DNA of 64,000 nucleotides from an uncultured Croceicoccus sp. (GTDB lineage: Bacteria; Pseudomonadota; Alphaproteobacteria; Sphingomonadales; Sphingomonadaceae). Where the stretch lies: contig NZ_CANMCP010000005.1 in the NCBI RefSeq assembly GCF_947496385.1, positions 175,563-239,562 on the forward strand, read 5' to 3'. Below the pieces are notes generated by a model that was not told the DNA's origin, made no database searches, and worked only from the letters and a program-made list of their open reading frames with translations. Every line of letters starts with the position of its first letter. The stretch's first letter is position 1. This document shows, one piece after another, positions 18,670 to 27,449 of the stretch. The position numbers and the translations under genes are program-made.

Positions 18670-20046
18670 TCATTCCTTGGTGTGATAGGGGTTCTTCGGG
18701 CTGCGCAGCGTGAGCCGCACGGGCACCGAACCAAAGCCCAGCTCCCGCCGCAATCCGTTGACGAGATAGCGCCGGTAGCTTTCGGGCAGCTGATCCAGCC
18801 GCGTCCCGAACAGCACGAAGCCCGGCGGGCGCGTGCGAACCTGCGTGATATAGCGCAGCTTGATCCGCTTGCCGCCGGGCGCGGGCGGCGGATTTTGCGC
18901 CAGCGCATCGTCGAACCACCGGTTGAGCGCCGCGGTCGGCACGCGCCGATTCCAGATATCGCGCAATTCGTGCGCGGCGGACAGCATCGCGTCGGTCCCC
19001 TTCCCCGTGCGCGCCGACACCGCGATGAGCGGAATGCCGCGCGCCTGCGCCAGCCCTTCGTCGAGCGCGGCGCGGATGCCGTTGAAAAGGCCCGACGGAT
19101 CCTCGGCAATGTCCCATTTGTTGATGGCCACCATCAAGGCGCGGCCTTCCTCGATCACATGGCTCGCGATCTTGAGATCCTGATGCTCCAGCCCCTGCGT
19201 CGCGTCGAGCAGGAGAACGACCACCTCGGCGAAATCGACCGCGTGTTTCGCATCGGCAACGGCCATCCGCTCCAGCTTTTCGGTCACGCGCGCGCGCTTT
19301 CGCATGCCCGCCGTGTCGATCAGCTTGATCGGCATCGTCTCGCCCGATTTCGGGTCCTGCCATTGCCAGTCCACCGCGATCGAATCGCGCGTGATGCCCG
19401 CCTCCGGCCCGGTGAGCAGGCGATCTTCCTGTAGCAACCGGTTGATCAGCGTGGATTTGCCCGCATTGGGACGCCCGACGATGGCGAGCTGCAACGGGCC
19501 GAGCGGCCTGTCCTCCCCCTCGTCCAGCGCCGGCGCCTCTTCGGGTTGCAGCGGTTCGAGATGCGGCAGCAGAACCTCGAACAGATCGGCGACGCCCTCG
19601 CCATGTTCGGCGGACAATGCGACCGGATCGCCAAGGCCCAGCGAATAGGCGTCGAAGATACCCGAATCGCCGGCCTTGCCCTCGGCCTTGTTGGCGACGA
19701 CCACCACCGGCACATCCGCCCCGCGCAGCCAGCGGGCGATTTCCTCATCGAGCGGGGTCAGCCCCGCGCGCGAATCGAACACGAACAGTGCCAGCGTCGC
19801 GCCCTCAAGCGCCGCCTCGGTCTGCTTGCGCATGCGGCCAGGCAGCGAATGGGGGTCATCGTCCTCCCACCCGGCGGTGTCGACGATGGTGAATTTCAGG
19901 CCGAGAAGATCCGCCTCGCCAAATCGCCGGTCGCGGGTCACGCCGGGCTGGTCATCGACCAGCGCGAGTTTCTTGCCCACGAGACGATTGAAAAGCGTGG
20001 ATTTGCCCACGTTGGGGCGGCCAATGATGACGACTTCGGGAAGCAT
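18670..20046 (-). CDS. der: Ribosome-associated GTPase Der (EngA)
   Basis: Der is an essential GTPase for 50S subunit maturation. The 458-residue protein carries two tandem G domains. The first has IIGRPNVGKST, DTAGW and ANKAE; the second has IVGRPNAGKST, DTAGMRKRARV and INKWD. A C-terminal KH-like domain follows (LRYITQVRTRPPGFVLF). All nucleotide-binding motifs are intact and the length is standard. Confidence 0.96.
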   Translation of the reverse strand: MLPEVVIIGRPNVGKSTLFNRLVGKKLALVDDQPGVTRDRRFGEADLLGLKFTIVDTAGWEDDDPHSLPGRMRKQTEAALEGATLALFVFDSRAGLTPLDEEIARWLRGADVPVVVVANKAEGKAGDSGIFDAYSLGLGDPVALSAEHGEGVADLFEVLLPHLEPLQPEEAPALDEGEDRPLGPLQLAIVGRPNAGKSTLINRLLQEDRLLTGPEAGITRDSIAVDWQWQDPKSGETMPIKLIDTAGMRKRARVTEKLERMAVADAKHAVDFAEVVVLLLDATQGLEHQDLKIASHVIEEGRALMVAINKWDIAEDPSGLFNGIRAALDEGLAQARGIPLIAVSARTGKGTDAMLSAAHELRDIWNRRVPTAALNRWFDDALAQNPPPAPGGKRIKLRYITQVRTRPPGFVLFGTRLDQLPESYRRYLVNGLRRELGFGSVPVRLTLRSPKNPYHTKE

Positions 20047-20122
20047 GCGCGTCAGTTGGCCCGCCTGCGCCGCAAGCGCAAGCGAATTGCGGATTCAGAG
20101 GCGATTGCGCGGGCTGCGGCGT

Positions 20123-20461
20123 TCAGCCCTTTTTCGCGACCGGAGCGTCGTCGCCGAGATCCTCGTACCACGCTTCGACCGGACCATTCAGCTTGATGGT
20201 CAGCGGGTTGCCCTTGCGATCCATCGTCTTGCCGGCCTGCACCCGGACCCACCCTTCGGAGATGCAATATTCCTCGATATCGCGACGCTGAGTACCCTTG
20301 AACCGGATTGCGATTCCGCGGCGGAGGCGGTCCGCGTCGAAAAATTCGCTGCGCGGATTGATCGCCACGTGGTCGGGCGGCAGCTTTTCCACATTGCCTT
20401 CGGTTTCGGGGGCCTCGGTTTCGTGGGCTTCGGTTTCGGGCGTGCTGTTGTCGTCGGTCAT
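20123..20461 (-). CDS. DUF3297 family protein
   Basis: This 112-residue protein has an acidic, repetitive N-terminus (alternating Glu/Thr/Ala, residues 1-25), followed by the conserved DUF3297 core (PPDHVAINPRSEFFDADRLRRG, then DIEEYCISEGWVRV and a KTMDRKGNPLTIKLNG element). The function is unknown. The start at 20461 is the first ATG giving the normal N-terminus; the frame runs further upstream without similarity. Confidence 0.85.
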   Translation of the reverse strand: MTDDNSTPETEAHETEAPETEGNVEKLPPDHVAINPRSEFFDADRLRRGIAIRFKGTQRRDIEEYCISEGWVRVQAGKTMDRKGNPLTIKLNGPVEAWYEDLGDDAPVAKKG

Positions 20462-20604
20462 GGAGCGCGCATGTAATCCCGGGGCGCCCTTTGTCAACGA
20501 AATGCGCTTTTCACCGACACGGCTTGTCAATGGCGATCCATTCTGGCAAAGGCGCGCGACACGTTGACGGCACCGTCGGATGATATCCGGCCCGAAGCCG
20601 CGAC

Positions 20605-20679
20605 GGGCGCGTAGCTCAGTGGTAGAGCACACCCTTCACACGGGTGGGGTCGCAAGTTCAATCCTTGCCGCGCCCACCA
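20605..20679 (+). tRNA. tRNA-Val (anticodon CAC)
   Basis: The sequence folds as a full cloverleaf: acceptor GGGCGCG/CGCGCCC, D-stem GCTC/GAGC, anticodon stem CACCC/GGGTG with loop TTCACAC (anticodon CAC), a 5-nt variable region and T-arm GCAAG-TTCAATC-CTTGC. The CCA end is encoded. It marks the boundary between core genes and the metal-resistance region, and tRNA 3' ends are frequent integration sites for islands. Confidence 0.96.
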
Positions 20680-20862
20680 CGATTTCAACGACTTAGCTGA
20701 TCTCGTAAACCACCGTATGAAAAAAGTATGAAACGGATTTCCCGGGCATTGCTTGGTCGTCGGGAGAAAGTTCGGGACTCTGCTCCAATCGGTTCAAAGT
20801 TTTGACGGAACCTCATGTCGGGGAGCGCAGGCGGGGTTGCCATCGGTTTACCTGTCAAATGA
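20680..20862. other. Gene-free junction after tRNA-Val with a palindrome
   Basis: I see no intact gene here. The start is relatively A-rich compared with the flanks (AAAAAAGTATGAAA). At 20850-20867 there is a perfect dyad, ACCTGTCA-AA-TGACAGGT, directly before the MerR-like remnant. This could be degraded attachment or integrase-flank DNA, but no integrase fragment could be identified by eye. Confidence 0.4.
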
Positions 20863-21021
20863 CAGGTGCTCGAGCCAAAGGCCGAGGTCGACAGCAAGAT
20901 TGCCGACCTAACGTCGTTGCGCGCCGAACTGCGAGGTCAGCAAAATCGTCTCGATCAACCTGATGCCTCCGTTAATCGTCTGAGGCGCTCTCTGAGGCGA
21001 ACAGAAACATGCGCATTGTAG
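20863..21021 (+). pseudogene. Remnant resembling the C-terminal helix of a MerR-family regulator
   Basis: An open frame of 52 codons ending in TAG at 21019 encodes VDSKIADLTSLRAELRGQ followed by a basic tail. This resembles the dimerisation coiled coil that ends metal-sensing MerR regulators, where a similar IADL-x-x-LRAEL pattern is common. No start codon, helix-turn-helix or metal-binding cysteines precede it. It is probably a decayed fragment left at the island edge, and the family assignment rests on a short stretch. Confidence 0.4.
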
Positions 21022-21051
21022 GGTTTGGTTAAAGGCTCAACTGCTGGAAGC

Positions 21052-21384
21052 CTAAATTCGTCGGGCGCGCTCGACAAAGTGCTCCATCTGTGTAGCAGCA
21101 TGCAAGGTAAGCGGATGAGGCTTCGCATCGGCATGTGGGGATATGAATTCCGCCATTTCTTCGATTGCTGCCAGCTGATCGGCGCTAGCCCTCGACATAA
21201 GGCCGAGCACCATGTTCTCGAGGGCGATCACCCTGATGCGCAATTGGATGATCTCGGCATCGGAAAGCGGCGGAATATCCCACTTCTCGCAATCGGCCGC
21301 GAGCGCTTCCTGCGGCCCGCAGGGTAGTGCCCCGCCTTCGTCTTCCCAGCGCGACAGCGCACCGGCTTTTCCCGTTTCCGACAT
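21052..21384 (-). CDS. Small hypothetical protein
   Basis: This soluble 110-residue protein has a good ribosome-binding site (AAAGGAA) upstream of its ATG. The N-terminal part is Gly/Glu-rich with CGPQEALAADCEKWDIPPL. A long amphipathic helix (DAEIIQLRIRVIALENMVLGL) follows, suggesting a coiled coil. I do not recognise the family. It is the first intact gene on the island side of the tRNA and has no visible link to metals. Confidence 0.55.
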   Translation of the reverse strand: MSETGKAGALSRWEDEGGALPCGPQEALAADCEKWDIPPLSDAEIIQLRIRVIALENMVLGLMSRASADQLAAIEEMAEFISPHADAKPHPLTLHAATQMEHFVERARRI

Positions 21385-21489
21385 ATGCGGTTCCTTTCAT
21401 AACCATCGAGGCGATCGTCTGCGCGCTGCTCACATAGCACAAAGCCATGCCGGAAGCGCCTGGCAGGGCGACGGCGAAGCCGGGCAAAC

Positions 21490-21588
21490 GGAACCCCGCG
21501 CGTCTAGTTGGTCTTCACGCGGGGTTCCTGAACGGCCCCTTGGGGGCACCTGCGATCCGCAGGGCTTTGGGTGGGGAGGCGGGGCCGT
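21490..21588. other. Structured intergenic element with several nested inverted repeats
   Basis: Three perfect inverted repeats lie in 99 bp: GGAACCCCGCG (21490-21500) with CGCGGGGTTCC (21518-21528), ACGGCCCC (21532-21539) with GGGGCCGT (21581-21588), and inside the latter CCTGCG-ATC-CGCAGG (21549-21563). None is followed by a clear T-run. It could be a tandem terminator for the minus-strand unit ending at 21672, a repeat element or a structured RNA; the strand is unknown. Confidence 0.4.
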
Positions 21589-21671
21589 CCTTTCCTGATC
21601 TTGCGTTGTTCGTTGCGATTTCTTGCCGAGGGTATCTCCTGAATAGCCGTGTCACTGGGAAACGCGCCCGA

Positions 21672-22079
21672 TCACATGCCTTCCATGTCGTGATCGCCCA
21701 TCGAGGACATGTCATGGCCCGCATGGGGGTCGGCGGGCGGGGTCGCCTCGCTCGCGGGTTGCGTGCGCGTCGGTGGCGCTGCGGGTGTCGCAGTTGCGCC
21801 TGATGCGGGAGAGGCGGCGCGCCGTGAGGCGGGCGTGGTGGCGTCATTTGTCGAAAGAGCGTCCTGCCGCGCGGTCGCTGCCTCATCTTCGGAGGGAGAG
21901 GCTGCCGGGTCTGCAAGACCCGCCTCGGGTGCCGAACCAGCCATCACCGCCGCTTCGCCCATCGGCGAAACCTCGGTGATCGGTGTGCTCTCCTGCGCCT
22001 CGTCGCAAGCAGCAAGAGCGGACATCAATGGCGCGATCGCGAGAAACCCGAATGCCACATTCAATCTGGAAGTACGCAT
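21672..22079 (-). CDS. Small lipoprotein with low-complexity Ala/Pro/Thr region
   Basis: This 135-residue predicted lipoprotein has a signal with lipobox ALAAC at residues about 20-24. The rest is mostly disordered Ala/Pro/Thr/Glu sequence and ends in a Met/His/Asp tail (HAGHDMSSMGDHDMEGM) of the kind that binds copper in periplasmic proteins. The start at 22079 places the signal peptide at the N-terminus. It follows the DUF2231 gene by 14 bp and should be co-transcribed. The function is inferred only from context and composition. Confidence 0.65.
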   Translation of the reverse strand: MRTSRLNVAFGFLAIAPLMSALAACDEAQESTPITEVSPMGEAAVMAGSAPEAGLADPAASPSEDEAATARQDALSTNDATTPASRRAASPASGATATPAAPPTRTQPASEATPPADPHAGHDMSSMGDHDMEGM

Positions 22080-22093
22080 GCTCTTCAACTCCT

Positions 22094-22765
22094 TCAGAGC
22101 CAGGAAATACCGAGGTGGTTCGACCCATGCGCGAGCTCGCCGCCAAGAAAGCCCTGAATGAGAACGAGTGCCGCCATGGAGAAGATCGACGCGCGCAACC
22201 ATGCGCGGCTCTGGCTCGGCCTGCTCGCGAGGTATGCCATCGCAATACCGAGAACCGCGATCAGCATACCGGTCCATCGATGGACTTGCATGACAGTATC
22301 GCCGCCGAACCACAGACCGGTGTGAATCCATCCGAACAGAACTGCGACGACTGCGCCGATTGCTCCGCCGTAGACGAGTACGCGCACCGCACTTTCCAGG
22401 CCCGCTCCTTTCCGGCGCATCACGAACAATTCGGTGGCCGCAGCCATGAGAAACAAGGCGATCGGGAAATGGATCGTTGCCGGATGCAGCTTCTTCAGTA
22501 CGGCCATGACGCCGGCTTCGCCCTCATCCGCATGGCCAACGGCCTCGTCATGACCTCCGCCCGCTTCATCGTGCGCGCCAGAGGATTCGCCAGCATCCGC
22601 AGCCTCACCCATCTGCGCCATGGCCGCCTGGTCGTGCGCATCGCCATTGGTGGCAGCAGGCGCGGCGCTCGCCTCTTCGCCATGTTTTTCGTCGCCATGA
22701 GCATGAACGGGTCCGACGAAGAGCAGGCTTGCGACGAGCAGCGCCAAGAATGAGGGGGCTTTCAT
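22094..22765 (-). CDS. DUF2231 family membrane protein
   Basis: This 223-residue protein has a signal sequence (FLALLVASLLFVGPVHAHG) and a His/Glu/Ala-rich periplasmic stretch. Four membrane segments follow, starting at LHPATIHFPIALFLMAA, the signature of DUF2231 proteins. Family members are often near copper or cytochrome genes; the molecular role is unknown. The start at 22765 is preferred to an upstream in-frame codon because it gives a clean signal peptide. A candidate ECF promoter lies 50 bp upstream. Confidence 0.78.
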   Translation of the reverse strand: MKAPSFLALLVASLLFVGPVHAHGDEKHGEEASAAPAATNGDAHDQAAMAQMGEAADAGESSGAHDEAGGGHDEAVGHADEGEAGVMAVLKKLHPATIHFPIALFLMAAATELFVMRRKGAGLESAVRVLVYGGAIGAVVAVLFGWIHTGLWFGGDTVMQVHRWTGMLIAVLGIAMAYLASRPSQSRAWLRASIFSMAALVLIQGFLGGELAHGSNHLGISWL

Positions 22766-22815
22766 GTCTCGTATGTCTCCCGACCCTGCAGTTAAAGTGC
22801 GACCTATGTGCCTGA

Positions 22816-22840
22816 TACGCACCGCAGCCGCCTGCCCCTC
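22816..22840 (-). promoter_or_regulatory. Candidate ECF sigma promoter before the DUF2231 gene
   Basis: On the minus strand the site reads GAGGGGCAG-N12-CGTATC. AGGG and CGTA are separated by 16 bases, exactly as at four other sites in the copper region. It lies 50 bp before the DUF2231 start codon. The CGTA box matches common ECF -10 elements. Assignment to the sigma factor encoded at 27473-28033 is inferred. Confidence 0.55.
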
Positions 22841-22996
22841 ACATTAATTTGATGGTATTGGCGCGACAGATGTGCGTCCGCCGTATCGCGTCTGATGGCG
22901 GCACCATCGCGATTGTCGAACGCAGTCGGCTCCTGGCCCCGTTCGGCCTGACGAACGGGGTTAAGGCGTTCGCCCACGCGCATTAGCCCCATGGGC

Positions 22997-23728
22997 TCAG
23001 GCGAGTTTGCTCTTCTTTGTGCGACGACGCAGCCGCGGCATCCGGTTCGCAAGCAGGACGAAACCCGACAGGGCTATGATCGTGCCGCCAATGCCGAACA
23101 GCAGAAGCCACCAACTGTTGATACGATCGCGCTCGGTCCAGTCCATGATGTGCAGGCCCCAGATGAAATCGAACAGGCGCCAAGTATCACTACGCGCCGC
23201 CCCGAGGGTACCGCTGCTGGCATCGATGTAGAGGCGCGTCGAAGCGTCGTCAGCATAGGCGACCTGCCAGGCCGGAAAAGGGCCGCGAAACTCGGTCCCC
23301 ACCGGTTCGTGAACGAGCCGCGCGCCTTCGATCGTCGTGCGCGGTCCGGTCCATGCGCGCAACGCGATGGATCTTGCCGTCGCAGCCGAGATGGGGGGGA
23401 GTTTGCGCCCTGTCACCGGATCGTGGAGGCTCACGCTACCGTCGACCTTTCGGACCTCGGTCACGGCATCGCCGTCGAGCGAATGCGTCGACACCGCCGC
23501 AAGAGTACCGTCGTTTGCGACCCAGGCCGGGAGCGGGGCATCGGCAGGCAGCGCCTCTTGTTCACGCGAAACGACATGTTCGGAGCGAACTTCTTCCAGG
23601 TCGAGAAACGACATGAGGGCGCCGGTTCCCATCCACAAGAGAACCTGGACACCGACGAAAATCGCCAGCCATTTGTGGATCTTGCTGCCGAGCACATGCA
23701 GGCGCAGCTTCAGCGACGGCGTTGCCAA
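22997..23728 (-). CDS. PepSY domain-containing membrane protein
   Basis: This 243-residue protein has two membrane helices, one near residues 18-40 (HKWLAIFVGVQVLLWMGTGALMSF) and one near 205-228 (SWWLLLFGIGGTIIALSGFVLLA). They flank a periplasmic PepSY-like domain, including AWQVAYADDASTRLYIDASSG. This is the PepSY-associated TM architecture, often linked to redox or metal uptake and protein-quality tasks in the periplasm. It ends the copA-copB transcription unit, 27 bp after the NTF2-like gene. Confidence 0.8.
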   Translation of the reverse strand: MATPSLKLRLHVLGSKIHKWLAIFVGVQVLLWMGTGALMSFLDLEEVRSEHVVSREQEALPADAPLPAWVANDGTLAAVSTHSLDGDAVTEVRKVDGSVSLHDPVTGRKLPPISAATARSIALRAWTGPRTTIEGARLVHEPVGTEFRGPFPAWQVAYADDASTRLYIDASSGTLGAARSDTWRLFDFIWGLHIMDWTERDRINSWWLLLFGIGGTIIALSGFVLLANRMPRLRRRTKKSKLA

Positions 23729-23755
23729 CCGGTGCTACCTCTTCGAAAGCCGTAA

Positions 23756-24274
23756 TCAGTTGCGCAGCGCGCGCGACGAGGAATGGTACTGGACGATTCT
23801 CCAGCCGTCCGCATCGTGAGCAAGCACCGATGTCGCCACGCCGTCGCGCTCTATCACCCGGCCATCGGTAAGTTCGATGCGATAGCCATACGTCTCATTA
23901 GCATGGGCCATGTGCCCCATCCGGGTGACGGTCAGCGTGGGGTCGGTAAAGGTGAAGCTCACAATCGCGTCGAGCTCGGGGCCCAAATGGTGCTCCATGT
24001 AATTGGCAAAGCTTCCTTCCGCCTTGCCATTCTCGAAGATCGCCGAGTTCTCGGCGAAGAGCGCGCGCATTGCCTGCGCGTCGCGCGCTTCAAGAGCGGT
24101 GCGATAGGCCTTGAGGGTTTCTTCAGCGCCCGCGACATCCTCCGCCGAAGCGTCCATCGCGTGCATCTGATTGTTCGCATGGGAAGAGTGGTCCATCTGC
24201 TGCGCGAAGGCTGGCAGCGGTATCAGCGCGGCAACAAACGCAGTCGCCGCGATGCGCGTCAAAGTCTTGGTCAT
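23756..24274 (-). CDS. Periplasmic NTF2/SnoaL-like (DUF4440-type) protein
   Basis: This 172-residue protein has a signal peptide (AATAFVAALIPLPAFAQQ). The mature N-terminus is His/Met-rich (MDHSSHANNQMHAMDAS). An NTF2-like cone-shaped fold follows, with LKAYRTALEARDAQAMRALFAENSAIFE and a C-terminal HDADGWRIVQYHSSSR. The fold usually binds small ligands or acts as a small enzyme; here the Met/His tail suggests copper binding in the periplasm. It lies 24 bp after copB. Confidence 0.75.
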   Translation of the reverse strand: MTKTLTRIAATAFVAALIPLPAFAQQMDHSSHANNQMHAMDASAEDVAGAEETLKAYRTALEARDAQAMRALFAENSAIFENGKAEGSFANYMEHHLGPELDAIVSFTFTDPTLTVTRMGHMAHANETYGYRIELTDGRVIERDGVATSVLAHDADGWRIVQYHSSSRALRN

Positions 24275-24298
24275 GGAAGTTCTATCCTTTTTGAGATT

Positions 24299-25612
24299 TC
24301 AGAACCAGAATCGCACGCCGACGACATAATTGGTGACGCTCGGATCCTCTCCGGCGGCCCGCGCAAAATCCGCGCTGTCGCCGATGCGCCATTCCTGCGA
24401 AACGCCGACATAGGGTGCGAATTCGCGCGCGAACTCGTAGCGAAGACGCAGGCCCGCCTCGATCCGATCGAGCCCGGCACCGATGCCCAGCTCGGGAATG
24501 TCCTGCGCAGAAAGCGCGAGTTCGGCTCTGGGCTGGAGGATCAGCCGCTGCGTGATGCGCTGATCAAGTTCGCCCTCAAAACGCGCCGTCACATCGCCCT
24601 TGGTGGAGACGAAGGCCGCGGCATCGACCTCGAACTGGTAAGGCGCGATCCCTTGGATACCGATAACCGCGTGCGTGCGTTCCGGACCGGTCAGGTCCTG
24701 GCGAACACCCGCCTGGAAATCGAAGAAGGGCGCAATGGCGCGGCTCCAGAGCGCCTGGACCTCGGCGCCTTCTATGGGTTCGCCGAAGCTGCCCTCACCC
24801 TCGGACTTGAACCAGAATTTGTCGATGTCGCCGCCATAATATCCCTGGATGTCCCACAGATATCCATCCTTCCCCTCGCGGGCGCGGTACTCGAGCCGGT
24901 CGCCCTGAAACCAGAAGCGCATTCCTCCGTCGGTCTCGCGGACAAGCTCGCGGCGCGCTTCGTTCATGGCTTCCTCGCCCCAGATGGCGACCGCCGCGCG
25001 CGCTGGGCCGCTCCCTGCTTCTGGAGGAGGCGGCAGCAGCGGGATATCATCGTCCGAGCCCATCTGGATCGCCGAATGGTCCATGCCCTGCCTGTCCTGC
25101 GAAGGCGTCTCCCCATGGTTCATCTGGCTGTGATCCATCTGCCCATGGTCCATCGACGAACTGGCCTCCGCCTGACCCATCTCGCCGTGATTCATCTGCG
25201 AATGATCCATCGCGCCTTCGGCGGGCTTGCCCTGCGGCATCGAGCCGTGATCCATTCCTTCATGACTTTCGGGCGATGCCTGTGGACGGGCAGCGTCCAC
25301 AGGCATTGTCATGCCAGAATGGCCATCCTGAGCGGTCATCGCACCATGATCCATGGTTGAGTGATCCATCTGCGAGCGGTCCATGGCGGCTTCAGGTTGA
25401 GCAGCCGGTTCGCATGCTCCATCTGCAACCGGATGCCCCATCGCGCGATGGCGCTCGGCTTCTTCCTCGCACTTCGTCTTCGCGTCAGCCTGCGCCTCGG
25501 CGCTTTGCTGCGGCTCCGCCGGCGAATGACCGGCATGCTGCGCCGCCGCGGGGGAGGCGAGAACTGAGCCGGCTGCGACCGATGCGAGCAGGCTGACAAT
25601 ACGAATTTTCAT
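24299..25612 (-). CDS. copB: Outer-membrane copper resistance protein CopB
   Basis: The signal peptide ends near PAAAQ. Residues about 25-200 are rich in repeats such as MDHSQMNHG and MDHGQMDHSQ that can bind copper. The C-terminal 230 residues are a beta-barrel-like CopB domain, starting at WGEEAMNEARRELVRET and ending in YVVGVRFWF, an outer-membrane C-terminal Phe. CopB works with CopA to sequester or export periplasmic copper. Its ATG overlaps the copA stop. The Met/His region is long compared with typical CopB. Confidence 0.9.
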   Translation of the reverse strand: MKIRIVSLLASVAAGSVLASPAAAQHAGHSPAEPQQSAEAQADAKTKCEEEAERHRAMGHPVADGACEPAAQPEAAMDRSQMDHSTMDHGAMTAQDGHSGMTMPVDAARPQASPESHEGMDHGSMPQGKPAEGAMDHSQMNHGEMGQAEASSSMDHGQMDHSQMNHGETPSQDRQGMDHSAIQMGSDDDIPLLPPPPEAGSGPARAAVAIWGEEAMNEARRELVRETDGGMRFWFQGDRLEYRAREGKDGYLWDIQGYYGGDIDKFWFKSEGEGSFGEPIEGAEVQALWSRAIAPFFDFQAGVRQDLTGPERTHAVIGIQGIAPYQFEVDAAAFVSTKGDVTARFEGELDQRITQRLILQPRAELALSAQDIPELGIGAGLDRIEAGLRLRYEFAREFAPYVGVSQEWRIGDSADFARAAGEDPSVTNYVVGVRFWF

Positions 25613-27417
25613 GCTTCGCTCCCGTCGGGATTGGCGACCGTGACGATCTGAAACATCCCGGCATGCATGTGGTAGAGAAGGTGACAGTGGAAGGCCCAGT
25701 CGCCCGGCTCGTCCGCCGTCAGGTCGAACTGCGCGCTGCCACCCGGCTGCAGGATTACCGTGTGCTTGAGCGGTTGACGATCGGCCGGCGCGCCATTGAC
25801 CAGCTCGAAGAAATGACCGTGCAAGTGAATGGGGTGCGCCATCATCGTGTCGTTGACGAGCTTCACGCGCACGCGCTCGTTATAGGCGAAACGGATCGGC
25901 TCGTCTGAGACGGCGGAGAACTTCTTGCCGTCGAACGACCACATGTAGCGCTCCATATTGCCGGTCAGATGAATTTCCATTCGCCGGGACGGCGTGCGGC
26001 CCTCGCGGTGTGGAGTCAGAGCGCGCAGCTTGCGATAGTCGAGCGTACGATGCGGCACATCGGCGAGACCGATGCCGGGATCGCCCATGCGGTCGACCGG
26101 GTTCATCGAGACCATGTCGAGACCGGGCCCGACCTTCACATCGGGCGGCAGAAGCGACGTGTCGCGCATCTGCATCCCCGACATGCCGGCCATGCCTGCC
26201 ATCTCGGATTGGCCGGACGAACCATGATCCATCCCCGCCATGTCGCCGCCACTTCCGTGGTCCATGCCCGACATGCCGGCATCGCCAGACGAGCCGTGGT
26301 CCATGCCGCTCATGCCCATGTCGGCCATGGTCAGAAGCGGCGGATCGCGCAGCGGCGGAATGGCGGCGCGAGCGCCGGGTGCGCTCGCGAGTGTGGCAAT
26401 ACCCATGCCCGAGCGGTCCATCGACTCCGCGACCAGCGTGTAGGCTTGTTGCGCGCCCGGCGTCACGACGACGTCGTATGTCTCGGCCACACCGATCTGG
26501 AACTCGTCGACCTCCACCGGCTCGACGTTCTGCCCGTCCGCCTGAACGATGGTCATCGGCAGGCCGGGAATGCGAATATTGAAGAAGGTCATGGCGCCAG
26601 CATTGATGAAGCGCAGCCGCACGCGTTCGCCCGGGCGGAAGAGGTATTCCAGATTGTCGAGCGGGCCATGGCCGTTCAGAAGATAGGTATAAGCCGCGCT
26701 CGACACGTCGAGGATGTCCGTCGGCATCATGCGCATTTTCGCCCACATCCGGCGATCCTCGCCCGAAAGCGGGTAATCGTCGGTCCAGGTGTTCTGGTTG
26801 TAGTTGAAGTAGCCTTCGCCCTTCTTGAGCTTGTCGAAAATCGTGTGGGGCGACATTTCGCTGAATTCGCTCAGCACCACGATATATTCGCGGTCGGCCT
26901 GGACCGGATCGGGTCCGGCGGGGTCGACCACGATCGCGCCGTAATGCCCGGCCTGTTCCTGCAGGCCGCTATGCGAGTGCCACCAGTAGGTACCCGACTG
27001 GCGAACCGGAAATTCGGCGGTGAAGGTCTCTCCCGGTTTGACGCCGGGAAAGCTCACGCCAGGCACTCCATCGAGCTGAAACGGCACGAGCAGACCGTGC
27101 CAGTGGATCGAGGTATCTTCCTCGAGCTGGTTATGGACATTGAGCCGGACGGTCGTGCCTTCCTGCAATCGCAACAGCGGACCGGGGATCGTGCCATTGA
27201 CGGCGATCGCGCCGCCGCGCCTGTTGCCGGTCGCGAAGGCCGATCGGGCAACGGTGAGGTCGATATTGGGGCCGGATATCTCGTCCAGCCCCTTGCGGGC
27301 GTTACCTGCGAGGATGTCCGCGCCCCGTGCCCAGGCAGGCATCGCCCCGGCAAGGCCGAGCAGACCCATTCCTCCTGCTCCGGCTCCGAGAAACTTGCGT
27401 CGATTGACGGCGATCAT
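25609..27417 (-). CDS. copA: Multicopper oxidase CopA (copper resistance system, Tat-exported)
   Basis: This 602-residue periplasmic multicopper oxidase probably oxidises Cu(I) and sequesters copper. The Tat signal has RRKFLG. Copper ligands are HWHGLLVP and WWHSHSG in the first cupredoxin domain, HPIHLHGHFFEL and HCHLLYHMHAGM in the last. A Met-rich insertion near residues 355-415 (repeats of MSGMDHGSSGD) is typical of CopA. It starts 55 bp after the sigma-factor gene and has its own candidate ECF promoter there. The stop overlaps copB. Confidence 0.93.
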   Translation of the reverse strand: MIAVNRRKFLGAGAGGMGLLGLAGAMPAWARGADILAGNARKGLDEISGPNIDLTVARSAFATGNRRGGAIAVNGTIPGPLLRLQEGTTVRLNVHNQLEEDTSIHWHGLLVPFQLDGVPGVSFPGVKPGETFTAEFPVRQSGTYWWHSHSGLQEQAGHYGAIVVDPAGPDPVQADREYIVVLSEFSEMSPHTIFDKLKKGEGYFNYNQNTWTDDYPLSGEDRRMWAKMRMMPTDILDVSSAAYTYLLNGHGPLDNLEYLFRPGERVRLRFINAGAMTFFNIRIPGLPMTIVQADGQNVEPVEVDEFQIGVAETYDVVVTPGAQQAYTLVAESMDRSGMGIATLASAPGARAAIPPLRDPPLLTMADMGMSGMDHGSSGDAGMSGMDHGSGGDMAGMDHGSSGQSEMAGMAGMSGMQMRDTSLLPPDVKVGPGLDMVSMNPVDRMGDPGIGLADVPHRTLDYRKLRALTPHREGRTPSRRMEIHLTGNMERYMWSFDGKKFSAVSDEPIRFAYNERVRVKLVNDTMMAHPIHLHGHFFELVNGAPADRQPLKHTVILQPGGSAQFDLTADEPGDWAFHCHLLYHMHAGMFQIVTVANPDGSEA

Positions 27418-27449
27418 AAAGGGCTCCTGACTTGGCGTTTACCGTTACT

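Noticed and set aside
20685..20897. A 70-codon minus-strand open frame beside tRNA-Val, considered as an integrase fragment.
   Set aside because: No conserved tyrosine-recombinase residues (Arg, HxxR, Tyr) can be seen and the composition is not protein-like, so it was not called.
21447..21803. A 118-codon plus-strand open frame between the small hypothetical gene and the lipoprotein gene.
   Set aside because: It runs through the inverted repeats and antisense into the lipoprotein tail, lacks a ribosome-binding site and has no recognisable motif.
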